Part shown: positions 1 to 8,555 of the stretch, piece after piece
Layout: each line of letters opens with the position of its first letter
Numbering within the stretch: the first letter of the stretch is position 1
From: Polaribacter sp. ALD11
GTDB lineage: Bacteria; Bacteroidota; Bacteroidia; Flavobacteriales; Flavobacteriaceae
Assembly: GCF_002831685.1 (NCBI RefSeq)
Contig: NZ_CP025119.1
Location: 2,626,001 to 2,690,000, forward strand
DNA length: 64,000 nt
Reading direction: 5' to 3'
Made by a program: the position numbers and the translations under genes
The notes under the pieces: generated by a model
Database searches by the model: none
The model's input: only the letters and a program-made list of their open reading frames with translations
What the model was told of the DNA's origin: nothing

Positions 1-2
1 AT

Positions 3-1595
3 ATTAGAAGAAGAGGAACCGCAGGAAGTCAAGCAGATTTATACATTAGAGGAGGCGGTTTCGATCAAACGTTATTGTTAATTGATGGTATTAAAATGGA
101 TGATGCACAAACGGGCCATCACACCATGAATGCTGCTTTACCAATTGAAGTGATTGAAAGAATAGAGATTATTAAAGGTCCTGCAGCAAGGGTTTTCGGA
201 CAAAATGCATTTACAGGAGCTATAAATATTGTAACTAAAAAGAAATTAGAGAACACGGTTTCTGCAAATATTGAAACCGGTTCTTTTGGTCAATTAAATG
301 GTTCTGTAACGGTTGGTAAAGAATTTGAAAATGCATCAATACTTGCACATGTTGGTGCGTTAACTTCAGATGGATACCGTAATAATTCTGATTATAACAA
401 TTACAATTATTTCTTAAAAGGGGTTTTCAATAAGAAAAAGCAAGCCATAGAAGTGTTAGCTACTTTTTTCGATAAAAAATTCGGAGCACAAAATTTTTAT
501 ACACCAGACGCATTTGGTTTTAGTGAGTATGAAGAAACACAGAATAGCTTATTAGGAGTTTCGACAACTTTTAGAACGGAAAAATTTAAAATTACACCAA
601 AAGTGTATTGGAAAAGAGGACAAGATATCTTTTTATTGAAAAGAGACGACCCTAGCTTTTCTAGAAATTTACATATTACGAACAAAGTTGGGGTAGAAAC
701 AAATGCTTCTTATACATCTAATTTAGGAATTACAGGTTTTGGTATAGATGTTTCTAGAGTTTCTATTAGTAGTAATAATTTAGGGAAGAGAGATAGAACC
801 ATGGCAAACCTGTTTTTAGAACACCGTTTTAAATTGGCAGATGGTAAAATAGATCTTACACCAGGAGTTGCAGTTACCTATTTTTCTGACTTCAAATTTC
901 ATGCTTTTCCAGGGTTAGATATTGGGTTTAAATTGTCAGATAATTTAAAGGCGTACGGAAATTTAGGAATTACGTACAGAATACCAACGTATACAGATTT
1001 GTATTACAATGACAGAAGCACAATAGGAAACGCTAATTTAAAACCAGAAGAAGCATTTGCACAAGAAATTGGGTTGAAATATAATTCTGGAAGATTTACT
1101 TCTTCTATTGCTGTTTTTAATAGAGATGCTAGGAATCTAATTGATTTTATTCGTCAGAATACAACAGATTCTAAATTTACCGCAACAAATATTTCAAAAG
1201 TAAATACCCAAGGTTTTGAAGTAAATACAGATTATCGTTTTAAAATAAAGGAATTTAACCAGACGGTGTCTTTTGGGTATAATTTCTTAAATGATGATAT
1301 TTTAGAACAAAATAAAGACTTGTCTCGCTACTCTTTAAATACCTTAAAGCATCAATTTATAACACGTTTTTCTAGTAAATTATTTAAAAACGTAAGACAA
1401 AATATTATTTATAAGCATGCAGAAAGAACAGTAGGAACAAGCTATAATGTTTGGGATGCTTCTATAATTGTAGATGTTAATAAATTTAGTTTTACAGTTA
1501 CTGCTAATAATATTTTTGATGCAGATTATATAGAATCTGGTTTTGTGCCAATGCCACCAAGTAATGTTTTATTTGGGTTGCGTTACGGTTTTTAA
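3..1595 (+). CDS. TonB-dependent outer membrane receptor, 5' end missing
   Basis: This is the C-terminal part of a TonB-dependent receptor; the frame is open to the left edge, so the signal peptide, TonB box and first part of the plug lie outside the window. The visible start holds the end of the plug domain (IRGGGFDQTLLLIDG, then an EVIERIEIIKGPAARVFG stretch), typical of receptors that bind a ligand in the outer membrane and import it with TonB-ExbBD energy. The rest alternates short strands and loops like a 22-stranded barrel and ends in Phe, as outer membrane barrels usually do. It includes the NLKPEEA-type barrel motif. The substrate cannot be read from the sequence. bioB begins 17 bp downstream on the same strand, so the two are probably cotranscribed; a link to biotin, cobalamin or siderophore uptake is only a possibility. 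The TTG at 75 is not a real start. Confidence 0.9.
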   Translation: MRRRGTAGSQADLYIRGGGFDQTLLLIDGIKMDDAQTGHHTMNAALPIEVIERIEIIKGPAARVFGQNAFTGAINIVTKKKLENTVSANIETGSFGQLNGSVTVGKEFENASILAHVGALTSDGYRNNSDYNNYNYFLKGVFNKKKQAIEVLATFFDKKFGAQNFYTPDAFGFSEYEETQNSLLGVSTTFRTEKFKITPKVYWKRGQDIFLLKRDDPSFSRNLHITNKVGVETNASYTSNLGITGFGIDVSRVSISSNNLGKRDRTMANLFLEHRFKLADGKIDLTPGVAVTYFSDFKFHAFPGLDIGFKLSDNLKAYGNLGITYRIPTYTDLYYNDRSTIGNANLKPEEAFAQEIGLKYNSGRFTSSIAVFNRDARNLIDFIRQNTTDSKFTATNISKVNTQGFEVNTDYRFKIKEFNQTVSFGYNFLNDDILEQNKDLSRYSLNTLKHQFITRFSSKLFKNVRQNIIYKHAERTVGTSYNVWDASIIVDVNKFSFTVTANNIFDADYIESGFVPMPPSNVLFGLRYGF

Positions 1596-1612
1596 TAAAT
1601 AAAACATTAATT

Positions 1613-2710
1613 ATGAGTGAGATAAGACATAATTGGACAAAAGAAGAGGTCTTAAAAATTTATAATAAACCCTTAATGGAGTTGTTATATGAAGCTGCTA
1701 CAGTTCATAGAAAACAACATGATCCTAATGTGGTGCAGGTATCAACTTTATTATCAATAAAAACAGGTGGTTGCTCTGAAGATTGTGGCTATTGCCCGCA
1801 AGCAGCAAGATATCATACCAATGTAGAAGGTAATGATTTAATGACTGTAAACCAGGTAAAGGCACAAGCGTTAAGAGCAAAAGAAAGTGGAAGTTCTAGA
1901 GTTTGTATGGGAGCTGCTTGGAGAAATGTAAAAGATGGGCCAGAATTTGATAGCGTTTTAGATATGGTGAGAACCGTAAATAATTTAGATATGGAGGTTT
2001 GTTGTACGTTAGGTATGGTAACCGAAAATCAGGCTAAAAGGTTGGCAGAAGCTGGTTTGTATGCATACAATCATAATTTAGATTCTTCTGAAGAATATTA
2101 TAAGAAAGTAATTTCTACACGTGGTTATCAAGATCGTCTAGATACTATAGACAATGTGCGTAAAACAAACGTAACCGTTTGTTCTGGCGGAATTATTGGA
2201 ATGGGCGAAAATGCAGAAGATAGAGCAGGAATGTTAGTTGCTTTGTCAACATTAAATCCGCAGCCAGAATCTACACCCATTAATGCCTTAGTTGCGGTTG
2301 AAGGAACTCCTCTAGAAAACGAAAAACCTGTAGAAATTTGGGACATGATTAGAATGGTTGCTACCACTAGAATTGTATTGCCAGAAACGCAAGTTCGTTT
2401 ATCTGCTGGTAGAACTAACATGTCTAGAGAAGGACAAGCAATGTGTTTCTTTGCAGGAGCTAATTCAATTTTTGCTGGAGATAAGTTATTAACCACTCCA
2501 AACCCAGATGTAAATGAAGACATGCAGATGTTTAAATTATTAGGTTTAAAACCTCAAAAAGCATTTACTAAAAAAGTTCAACCAGAAACAATTGCTGTAG
2601 AAAATTCTAAGTATAAATCTTTAGAAGAAAGACCAAAATGGACTAGACCAAACCATAAAATTGATAGAAATGAAGCAGCAAAACAAAAAGGTAAGATTCT
2701 AAAAGGTTAA
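1613..2710 (+). CDS. bioB: Biotin synthase (radical SAM)
   Basis: BioB inserts sulfur into dethiobiotin, the last step of biotin synthesis, in the cytoplasm. The radical-SAM cluster motif is plain at residues 54-61 (C54, C58, C61 in GGCSEDCGYC), followed by the family segment CPQAARYHT. Further family signatures include GAAWRN, ICTLGM-like and YNHNLDSS stretches and a late LSAGRTNMSRE segment. At 365 residues it is slightly longer than the roughly 345 of the E. coli enzyme because of a basic C-terminal tail, which is common in Flavobacteriia. The ATG at 1613 lies 17 bp after the TonB receptor stop, which suggests one transcript, and a strong hairpin follows the stop. No other biotin gene is in the window, so the pathway is not clustered here. 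Confidence 0.97.
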   Translation: MSEIRHNWTKEEVLKIYNKPLMELLYEAATVHRKQHDPNVVQVSTLLSIKTGGCSEDCGYCPQAARYHTNVEGNDLMTVNQVKAQALRAKESGSSRVCMGAAWRNVKDGPEFDSVLDMVRTVNNLDMEVCCTLGMVTENQAKRLAEAGLYAYNHNLDSSEEYYKKVISTRGYQDRLDTIDNVRKTNVTVCSGGIIGMGENAEDRAGMLVALSTLNPQPESTPINALVAVEGTPLENEKPVEIWDMIRMVATTRIVLPETQVRLSAGRTNMSREGQAMCFFAGANSIFAGDKLLTTPNPDVNEDMQMFKLLGLKPQKAFTKKVQPETIAVENSKYKSLEERPKWTRPNHKIDRNEAAKQKGKILKG

Positions 2711-2757
2711 AAAAGGAACACTACTTATTTTACAATTAGAAAATTATATAATTTAAA

Positions 2758-2794
2758 AGAAGCTTTGATATTTTTATCAAGGCTTCTTTTTTTT
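2758..2794 (+). terminator. Rho-independent terminator after bioB
   Basis: A 13-bp stem (AGAAGCTTTGATA against TATCAAGGCTTCT, one G-T pair) with a four-base loop is followed by eight T residues. It ends the receptor-bioB transcript. Confidence 0.9.
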
Positions 2795-3034
2795 GAGAAA
2801 TTATGTAACAAATTAAAACTTTAAGCTACTAATAAGAGAAGCTCAACAATACTTAAGCACTTTAGTCTTATTATTTCTAGAATAAAATAGGTGCTCATTA
2901 AAATTTAAAACCAATCAAACAGTGTTTTTAAAAATTGATTTCAGTAAAAATGAGTTTCTCTTTATAATGATAGAATAACGTGTTCTACTCAGTCAAAAAA
3001 CTTTATATTTATTCACTTTTTAAAACAAACTGCT
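2795..3034. other. Intergenic region before the NfeD/flotillin genes
   Basis: The gene-free stretch runs from 2711 to 3034; the bioB terminator occupies its first part. The rest is AT-rich and has no open frame worth calling. It should carry the promoter for the NfeD-like and flotillin genes, but I see no convincing TTG/TAnnTTTG pair. Confidence 0.5.
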
Positions 3035-3607
3035 ATGATGGAATGGTTTCAAGAATTAACTTCTTTTCAAAAGACTTATTGGGTAATTACAGGAGTTTCT
3101 ACATTTATGTTTTTGTTGGTTTTAATAACCACAATAGTTGGTGCAGATACAGATGATATTGGAGATGTAGATGCAGAAATAGATGGAGATACAGGAGCAG
3201 GTTTTCAGTTTTTTACATTGAAAAACTTAGTTGCTTTTTTTGCTATTTTTGGTTGGAGTGGTATTGCTAGTATGGATGCAGGAAACTCTAAAGTAGTTAC
3301 CGTAATTGTTTCTGTTTTTTGTGGTTTGATAATGATGTTTGTAATGGCAGCATTATTTTATTACATCAGTAAATTAACTTCTAGCGGAACCTTAAAAATG
3401 AAGAATGCATTAAATTCTATTGGAGAAGTTTATTTAACCGTAGGAGCAAACAGGTCTAGAACAGGTAAAATTCAAATTAAAATTCAGGGAGCTTTAAGGG
3501 AGTTAGAAGCTTTAACAGACCATAATGAAGATTTAAACCAAGGAAAAATTATAAAAGTAATAGAAGTAACCAACAACGGAACATTAATTATCGAACCTCA
3601 AAACTAA
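3035..3607 (+). CDS. NfeD-like / OB-fold membrane protein paired with flotillin
   Basis: A 190-residue membrane protein with a first membrane segment near residues 15-37, an Asp-rich stretch (about 40-56), two more hydrophobic segments (about 62-80 and 87-110) and a soluble C-terminal domain of about 75 residues rich in short beta strands. This is the layout of NfeD/YuaF-type partners of flotillins, in which a small OB-fold domain sits behind the membrane segments. Known partners help organise membrane microdomains with flotillin. The flotillin gene starts 9 bp downstream, which supports the call. ATG codons at 3035 and 3038 are both possible starts. The family is called from layout and neighbour rather than from a strong motif. 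Confidence 0.75.
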   Translation: MMEWFQELTSFQKTYWVITGVSTFMFLLVLITTIVGADTDDIGDVDAEIDGDTGAGFQFFTLKNLVAFFAIFGWSGIASMDAGNSKVVTVIVSVFCGLIMMFVMAALFYYISKLTSSGTLKMKNALNSIGEVYLTVGANRSRTGKIQIKIQGALRELEALTDHNEDLNQGKIIKVIEVTNNGTLIIEPQN

Positions 3608-3616
3608 AAAAAAACT

Positions 3617-5032
3617 ATGCTAAATTTTATTGTATTACAAACTAGTCAATATGCCGGATTAATAGGAATCGGAATTGCAATTCTCTTCGTTTTTATATTG
3701 CTAATAGCAATGATAAAACGTTATAAAAGATGCCCATCAGACAGAATTTTGGTTGTTTATGGAAAAGTTAGTGGAGGTGAATCTGCTAAATGTATTCATG
3801 GTGGAGCCGCGTTTATTTTTCCTGTAATTCAAGACTATGAGTTTTTAGATTTAACACCAATTTCTATTGAAGTAAATTTGGTAAATGCACTTTCTAAGCA
3901 AAATATTCGTGTAAATGTACCCAGTAGATTTACAATTGGTATTTCTACAGAACCAGGAATTATGCAAAATGCAGCTGAAAGATTATTAGGTTTAGGGCAA
4001 AATGAAATTCAAGATTTAGCACAAGAAATTATATTTGGTCAATTACGTTTGGTAGTTGCATCGATGGATATTGAAGAAATTAATAATGATAGAGATAAGT
4101 TTTTAACGAACATTTCGCAAAGTGTAGAAACGGAATTAAAGAAAGTAGGTTTAAAGCTAATTAACGTAAATATTACAGATATTGTAGATGAATCTGGTTA
4201 TATAGAAGCTTTAGGAAAAGAAGCCGCAGCACACGCAATTAACGCAGCAAGAAAATCTGTAGCAGAAAAAACTAGAGATGGTTCTATTGGTGAAGCAAAC
4301 GCAGTACAAGATGAAAGAAGCCAGGTTGCGGCAGCAAACGCAAAAGCAGTTGAAGGAGAAAATACTGCAAAAATTGCGGTAGCAAATTCAGATTCTTTAA
4401 GAAGACAAAGAGAAGCAGAAGCAGAGCGTACGGCAATTGCATCAGAAAAAGTACAAACAGCAAATGCATTAAAAGAATCTTATGCAGCAGAACAAGAAGC
4501 TGAGGTTGCTAGAGCAGAAAGAGAGCGTTCTTCTCAATTAGCAGATATTATTGTACCTGCAGAAATTGATAAAAGAAAAGTAGAAATTGATGCAGAAGCA
4601 CAAGCAGAAAATATTAGAAGAATTGCAAAAGGAGAAGCAGATGCAATTTTATTTAAAGCACAAGCAGAAGCGCAAGGTTTATATGAGATTTTAACAAAAC
4701 AAGCCGCAGGTTTAGATCAAATTGTAAAAGCAGCAGGAAACGATTCTCAAAACGCAGCATTATTATTAATTGCAGATAAATTACCAGAATTAGTAAAGAT
4801 ACAAGCAGAGGCTATTAAAAATATTAAGATTGATAAAGTTACTGTTTGGGAAAATGGAGGTGGAAAAGATGGAAAAACATCAACCTCTAACTTTATTTCT
4901 GGAATGTATAAAGCAGTACCGCCATTACAAGAAATGTTTAATATGGCAGGTATGGAATTACCAAGTTATTTAAAAGGAAAAGATATTCCTACTGAACTAC
5001 CTACAGAAGTTATTGAGGCTAAAGATAAATAG
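3617..5032 (+). CDS. floT: Flotillin family protein (SPFH domain)
   Basis: A 471-residue membrane-anchored scaffold protein. An N-terminal hydrophobic segment (about residues 11-34) precedes an SPFH domain (about 40-210), which includes the typical ISIEVNLVNALSKQNIRVNVP strand region and an LRLVVASMDIEEI segment. A long Ala/Glu/Lys/Arg-rich coiled coil follows (about 195-360), then a C-terminal flotillin assembly region. Flotillins form oligomers that organise fluid or ordered membrane patches and affect the assembly of membrane complexes. The gene forms a two-gene operon with the NfeD-like protein upstream and is followed by a terminator. The length is normal for bacterial YqiK/FloT proteins. 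Confidence 0.93.
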   Translation: MLNFIVLQTSQYAGLIGIGIAILFVFILLIAMIKRYKRCPSDRILVVYGKVSGGESAKCIHGGAAFIFPVIQDYEFLDLTPISIEVNLVNALSKQNIRVNVPSRFTIGISTEPGIMQNAAERLLGLGQNEIQDLAQEIIFGQLRLVVASMDIEEINNDRDKFLTNISQSVETELKKVGLKLINVNITDIVDESGYIEALGKEAAAHAINAARKSVAEKTRDGSIGEANAVQDERSQVAAANAKAVEGENTAKIAVANSDSLRRQREAEAERTAIASEKVQTANALKESYAAEQEAEVARAERERSSQLADIIVPAEIDKRKVEIDAEAQAENIRRIAKGEADAILFKAQAEAQGLYEILTKQAAGLDQIVKAAGNDSQNAALLLIADKLPELVKIQAEAIKNIKIDKVTVWENGGGKDGKTSTSNFISGMYKAVPPLQEMFNMAGMELPSYLKGKDIPTELPTEVIEAKDK

Positions 5033-5059
5033 TATATTAAAAATAGAAGTTTTAATTTT

Positions 5060-5098
5060 AAACCATCATTCATATTTTGAATGATGGTTTTCTTTTTT
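5060..5098 (+). terminator. Rho-independent terminator after flotillin
   Basis: A perfect 13-bp stem (5060-5072 with 5078-5090), a five-base loop and a T-rich tail to 5098. It ends the NfeD-flotillin transcript. Confidence 0.9.
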
Positions 5099-5104
5099 AA
5101 GAAA

Positions 5105-5132
5105 TTGTTTTCTTTACAATTTAGTAACTTTG
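5105..5132 (+). promoter_or_regulatory. Bacteroidota-type promoter of the cupin gene
   Basis: TTG at 5105-5107 and TAACTTTG at 5125-5132, 17 bp apart, match the TTG-N17-23-TAnnTTTG consensus known for flavobacteria. The start codon at 5152 lies 19 bp beyond the -7 element. Confidence 0.65.
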
Positions 5133-5151
5133 CAACTTAATTTTTGACAGC

Positions 5152-6003
5152 ATGAGTTTAAACTTATCTCAAATAGATAGTGTAAAAACAATTACCAAAG
5201 AAGCTTTTATAGAAAACTATTTTAAACCACAAAAACCTTTGGTTATAGAGCATTTTATTGAAGATTGGCCAGCATATTCTAAATGGAACCTAGCATACAT
5301 AAAACAAGTTGCTGGAGATAAAATGGTGCCTTTGTATGATGATAGGCCTGTAGATTTTAAAGATGGTTTTAATGAGCCACATGCAACAATGAAAATGTCT
5401 GAATATGTAGATTTATTAAAGCGTGAACCTACAAAATTTAGAATTTTTCTATGGAACATTTTAAAAGAAGTACCCATTTTACAAAAAGATTTTAAGTTTC
5501 CAGATTTTGGTTTAAGATTAATGAAAGGTTTACCAATGTTGTTTTTTGGAGGAACAGGTTCTCATACTTTTATGCATTATGACATCGATTTAGCGAATAT
5601 TTTTCACTTTCATTTTGAAGGAAAAAAAGAAGTTATTTTATTTGATCAAAATCAGAACAAGTATTTATATAAAGTTCCGTATTCTTTAATAACTAGAGAA
5701 GACATCGATTTTTCGAACCCTGATTTTAAGAAATGGCCCGCTTTAAAAAAAGCGAAAGGCTATAAAACAAGTTTAGAGCATGGGCATGTTTTGTATATGC
5801 CAGAAGGTTACTGGCATTATATGAAATATATAACCCCAGGTTTTTCTATGAGTTTAAGAGCTATTGCAAGAAAGCCAAAAAATTTATCTAAGGCAGTTTA
5901 TAATGTTTTTGTAATGAGAATTATTGATACTGTTATGAGGAAAATTAAAGGCCAAAAATGGATTGATTGGAAGAATAAAAAAGCAATTATTAGCAGAAAG
6001 TAA
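5152..6003 (+). CDS. Cupin-like (JmjC-type) Fe(II)/2-oxoglutarate oxygenase family protein
   Basis: A 283-residue cytoplasmic protein of the cupin_8/JmjC-like group. The metal-binding facial triad looks intact: HYD at residues 142-144 and a distal His near 222 in a MPEGYWHY segment, which is the usual PxGxWH position. The N-terminal part (PLVIEHFIEDWPA) is the family's typical opening. Known members hydroxylate protein side chains or small molecules with iron and 2-oxoglutarate; the substrate here cannot be told. A basic C-terminal tail (about 235-283) is rich in Lys and Arg. The gene has its own promoter and stands between flotillin and a zinc-ribbon gene. The fold is well supported; the reaction is not. 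Confidence 0.85.
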   Translation: MSLNLSQIDSVKTITKEAFIENYFKPQKPLVIEHFIEDWPAYSKWNLAYIKQVAGDKMVPLYDDRPVDFKDGFNEPHATMKMSEYVDLLKREPTKFRIFLWNILKEVPILQKDFKFPDFGLRLMKGLPMLFFGGTGSHTFMHYDIDLANIFHFHFEGKKEVILFDQNQNKYLYKVPYSLITREDIDFSNPDFKKWPALKKAKGYKTSLEHGHVLYMPEGYWHYMKYITPGFSMSLRAIARKPKNLSKAVYNVFVMRIIDTVMRKIKGQKWIDWKNKKAIISRK

Positions 6004-6089
6004 ATGTGTTATTTTTAAAATTGTATAATTTAATTATGAGCTATATGATTCGTTTTCATTAAATTGCAAATATTTAAAAAAAAAATACT

Positions 6090-6245
6090 ATGAAAGCTTG
6101 TCCAAAATGTAAGTCTGAGTCTCGGCACAGAATGAGAAGAAAAGGGATTACTAGATTAATACCAGGAACTAAAGGGTATGCATGTGATAAATGTAACACA
6201 GAGTATACATGGGTCTCTTTTATTAATAGATCATTAAAAATTTAA
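6090..6245 (+). CDS. Small zinc-ribbon protein, 51 residues
   Basis: An ATG at 6090 opens a 51-codon frame ending at TAA 6243-6245. The protein has two CxxC pairs (C4-x2-C7 and C32-x2-C35), as in a zinc ribbon, separated by a strongly basic linker (RHRMRRKGITR). The layout fits a single small metal-binding domain that could bind nucleic acid or act as a folded unit on its own. A terminator-like hairpin begins at its stop codon, which supports it being a real transcribed gene. The function is unknown and I do not recognise a named family. Confidence 0.75.
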   Translation: MKACPKCKSESRHRMRRKGITRLIPGTKGYACDKCNTEYTWVSFINRSLKI

Positions 6246-6281
6246 AAAAAGCCTCACAATTATATTTGTGAGGCTTTTTTT
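6244..6281. terminator. Bidirectional terminator between zinc-ribbon gene and rseP
   Basis: An AAAAAAGCCTCACAA stem start pairs with TTGTGAGGCTTTTTT across a six-base loop, with an A tract on one side and a T tract on the other. It can end transcription from both convergent genes. Confidence 0.9.
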
Positions 6282-6306
6282 AATATTTAGAAAGAACTTT
6301 AAATTA

Positions 6307-7653
6307 TCATTTAAAAAGTCTAAAAATATCATTTCCGTTTGCAAATAGTAATAAGGCAATTAAAAGAATAAAGCCAATTACTTGTGCATATTCTAAAAAT
6401 TTATCTCCAGGTTTTCTACCTGTAATCATTTCCCAAAGGGTAAATACTACATGACCACCATCTAAAGCAGGAATTGGTAGCAAGTTCATAAAACCTAGCA
6501 TAATAGAAAGAAAAGCGGTAATGTTCCAGAAAGATTCTGCGCTAAATTCATCAGGAAAAATACTTCCAATAGAAATAAAACCTCCCAAACCTTTATAAGC
6601 ACCTGTACTTGGGTTAAATATTTTCTTTAATTGTTTTATGTAATCTGTAAGCGTCTTCCAAGATTTGTTCCAACCAGCAGGAATTGCTTCTGCAAATGTG
6701 TATTCTTTGTCTGCTAAAGTATAATACCCTAATTTTTCCAAATCTTTAAAAGGTAATATTAAAATGCCAACTCCTAATTTACCGTCTTCAGTAACCTTAA
6801 CAGCAACTTCTTCTGTTTCATTGCCTCTTTTTACCGTAATAGAAATATCTTGGTTTTTATATTTATCTAATTGATTTTGAGCTTCATCAAAATATTTTAT
6901 AGGGTTTCCGTTAATAGCAATAACAATATCTTTTGCTTTTATGTTAGAGTTTTTATTTGGAGATTCTTCAGAAATACTTGCAATTGCAAAAGGATAACGT
7001 GGGTGTAAAATAGCACCTGCATCTTTACCTCTATCCATTAATTGAGAAATAAAATCTTCTGGAATTTCTTTATCCAAAACTTCACCATTTCTTTCAATTT
7101 GATAGTTATTTCCATTGATAAACTCTAAAGTTAAACTAGAAAACTTTTTTATTTTTAGACCATCAACCGTTAAAATTTTATCACCATTTTTAATTCCTAA
7201 ACTCATCGCTAGAGAATCTTGTACCCAAACACCATCTTTTACATTTTCGTTTGGTAAATATCTTTCACCGTAACCCCACATTAACATAATGTAGATAAAA
7301 ATACCTAAAACGAAGTTTACAAAAACACCACCTAACATAATAATTAGACGCTGCCACGCAGGTTTAGAACGAAACTCCCAAGGTTGTGGTGGTAAAGCCA
7401 TTTGCTCGGTATCCATACTTTCGTCAATCATACCAGAGATTTTCACGTAACCTCCTAAAGGAATCCAACCGATACCATAAACAGTGTCGCCAATTTTTTT
7501 CTTGAAAATTGAGAATTTATAATCGAAGAATAAGTAGAATTTTTCTACTCTTGTTTTAAATAATTTCGCAGGGATAAAGTGCCCTAATTCGTGCAAAACA
7601 ATTAGTAAAGATAAACTTAGTATAAATTGAGATGCTTTTATTAATATTTCCAT
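6307..7653 (-). CDS. rseP: RIP metalloprotease RseP (site-2 protease)
   Basis: An intramembrane zinc protease of the inner membrane that cuts transmembrane segments, classically anti-sigma factors and spent signal peptides. The HExxH zinc motif is at residues 21-25 (HELGH) in the first membrane segment, and the second active-site motif NLLPIPALDGG starts near residue 390 close to the C-terminus. Two PDZ-like regions lie between (about 140-300); one contains the GIKNGDKILTVDG stretch. At 448 residues it has the usual length. The gene is convergent with the zinc-ribbon gene and divergent from the SCO1-like gene. A CAAATGTA sequence at 7683-7690 reads TACATTTG on the minus strand and could be its -7 element. 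Confidence 0.96.
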   Translation of the reverse strand: MEILIKASQFILSLSLLIVLHELGHFIPAKLFKTRVEKFYLFFDYKFSIFKKKIGDTVYGIGWIPLGGYVKISGMIDESMDTEQMALPPQPWEFRSKPAWQRLIIMLGGVFVNFVLGIFIYIMLMWGYGERYLPNENVKDGVWVQDSLAMSLGIKNGDKILTVDGLKIKKFSSLTLEFINGNNYQIERNGEVLDKEIPEDFISQLMDRGKDAGAILHPRYPFAIASISEESPNKNSNIKAKDIVIAINGNPIKYFDEAQNQLDKYKNQDISITVKRGNETEEVAVKVTEDGKLGVGILILPFKDLEKLGYYTLADKEYTFAEAIPAGWNKSWKTLTDYIKQLKKIFNPSTGAYKGLGGFISIGSIFPDEFSAESFWNITAFLSIMLGFMNLLPIPALDGGHVVFTLWEMITGRKPGDKFLEYAQVIGFILLIALLLFANGNDIFRLFK

Positions 7654-7798
7654 TCAGCGTTAAATCAAATTTTTTAAAAAAACAAATGTAAGGTTTTCGA
7701 GAGAGTTGTAAAAGAACTATTAAAGGTTGCTTTTTATTTTAACAAAGAATTTAGAAAGAAGTTGTCTTTGTTCTCTTTTCTACCGTGTTTTTAAGTCG

Positions 7799-7806
7799 TA
7801 TTTTTG
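7799..7806 (+). promoter_or_regulatory. Candidate -7 element for the SCO1-like gene
   Basis: TATTTTTG matches TAnnTTTG and lies 17 bp before the ATG at 7824. No well-spaced TTG is visible upstream, so this is a weak call. Confidence 0.4.
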
Positions 7807-7823
7807 CAGTATAAACGAATATT

Positions 7824-8504
7824 ATGGAGATTAAATTCTTTAAAAAATCGATTCCTACTTTTATATTTTTAGCAGTGTTTTCTGCGGTTGTTATTCCTAT
7901 TTTTTATCATTTATTAAAGGTAGATACAAAGTTAAAAATTTACAATCCTGCAGATGTTAACCCAAGATTGGTAGATTTTTCTATGAAACACATTACCAAA
8001 GATCATACAGTTGCAGATTTTGAATTAACGAACCAGAATGGAGAAACTGTCACTAATAAAAATTATGAAAATAAAATTTACGTAGCAGATTTCTTTTTTA
8101 CACGTTGCCAAACGATTTGCATTGCCATGGCATATAATATGAGTGAGTTACAAGATTTTTATAAAAATGATGCTGAGATTATGTTTCTTTCTCATTCTGT
8201 AACGCCTGTTATAGATAGTGTCTCTGTGCTAAAAGAATACGCAGAAAGAAAAGGAGTTATTAATGGTAAATGGAATGTTACTACAGGAAGTAAAAAACAC
8301 ATTTACGAACTTGCAAGAAAAAGTTATTTTGCTGTTTTAGATGAAGGTGACGGTGGTGAAAACGATTTTATTCACACAGAGCAATTTATTTTAGTAGACA
8401 AAGAAAGACGTATTCGTGGGTATTATGACGGTACCGAAAAAGAAGATATGTTAAAGTTGAAGAAAGATATTGTTTTGTTAAAGGAAGAATATGCTTCTAA
8501 ATAA
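7824..8504 (+). CDS. SCO1/SenC family copper/thiol protein
   Basis: A 226-residue membrane-anchored protein with a thioredoxin fold. One hydrophobic segment (about residues 11-30) is followed by a periplasmic domain carrying CxxxC (C95, C99 in TRCQTIC) and the distal His of the family (H184 in FIHTEQF). These three residues form the copper site of SCO proteins, which deliver copper to the CuA centre of cytochrome c oxidase or act as thiol reductases. The VADFELTNQNGE opening and ILVD ending strands also fit. No oxidase gene is in the window. It lies just before the feo operon, on the same strand but with a separate promoter between them. Confidence 0.92.
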   Translation: MEIKFFKKSIPTFIFLAVFSAVVIPIFYHLLKVDTKLKIYNPADVNPRLVDFSMKHITKDHTVADFELTNQNGETVTNKNYENKIYVADFFFTRCQTICIAMAYNMSELQDFYKNDAEIMFLSHSVTPVIDSVSVLKEYAERKGVINGKWNVTTGSKKHIYELARKSYFAVLDEGDGGENDFIHTEQFILVDKERRIRGYYDGTEKEDMLKLKKDIVLLKEEYASK

Positions 8505-8505
8505 C

Positions 8506-8537
8506 TTGTTTAGAATCATTCTAAATGAGTATCTTTG
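8506..8537 (+). promoter_or_regulatory. Promoter of the feo operon
   Basis: TTG at 8506-8508 and TATCTTTG at 8530-8537, 21 bp apart, fit the flavobacterial consensus. The first feo codon lies at 8556. A perfect palindrome fills most of the spacer (separate entry). Confidence 0.65.
8509..8525. promoter_or_regulatory. Operator-like palindrome in the feo promoter, possibly a Fur box
   Basis: TTTAGAAT-C-ATTCTAAA is a perfect 8-1-8 inverted repeat placed between the -33 and -7 elements. Fur boxes are often written as 7-1-7 palindromes with a central AATCATT, which is present here. Binding would block RNA polymerase, as expected for iron repression of feoAB. The protein that binds is inferred, not shown. 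Confidence 0.6.
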
Positions 8538-8555
8538 CTATCCAAATAAAAAACG

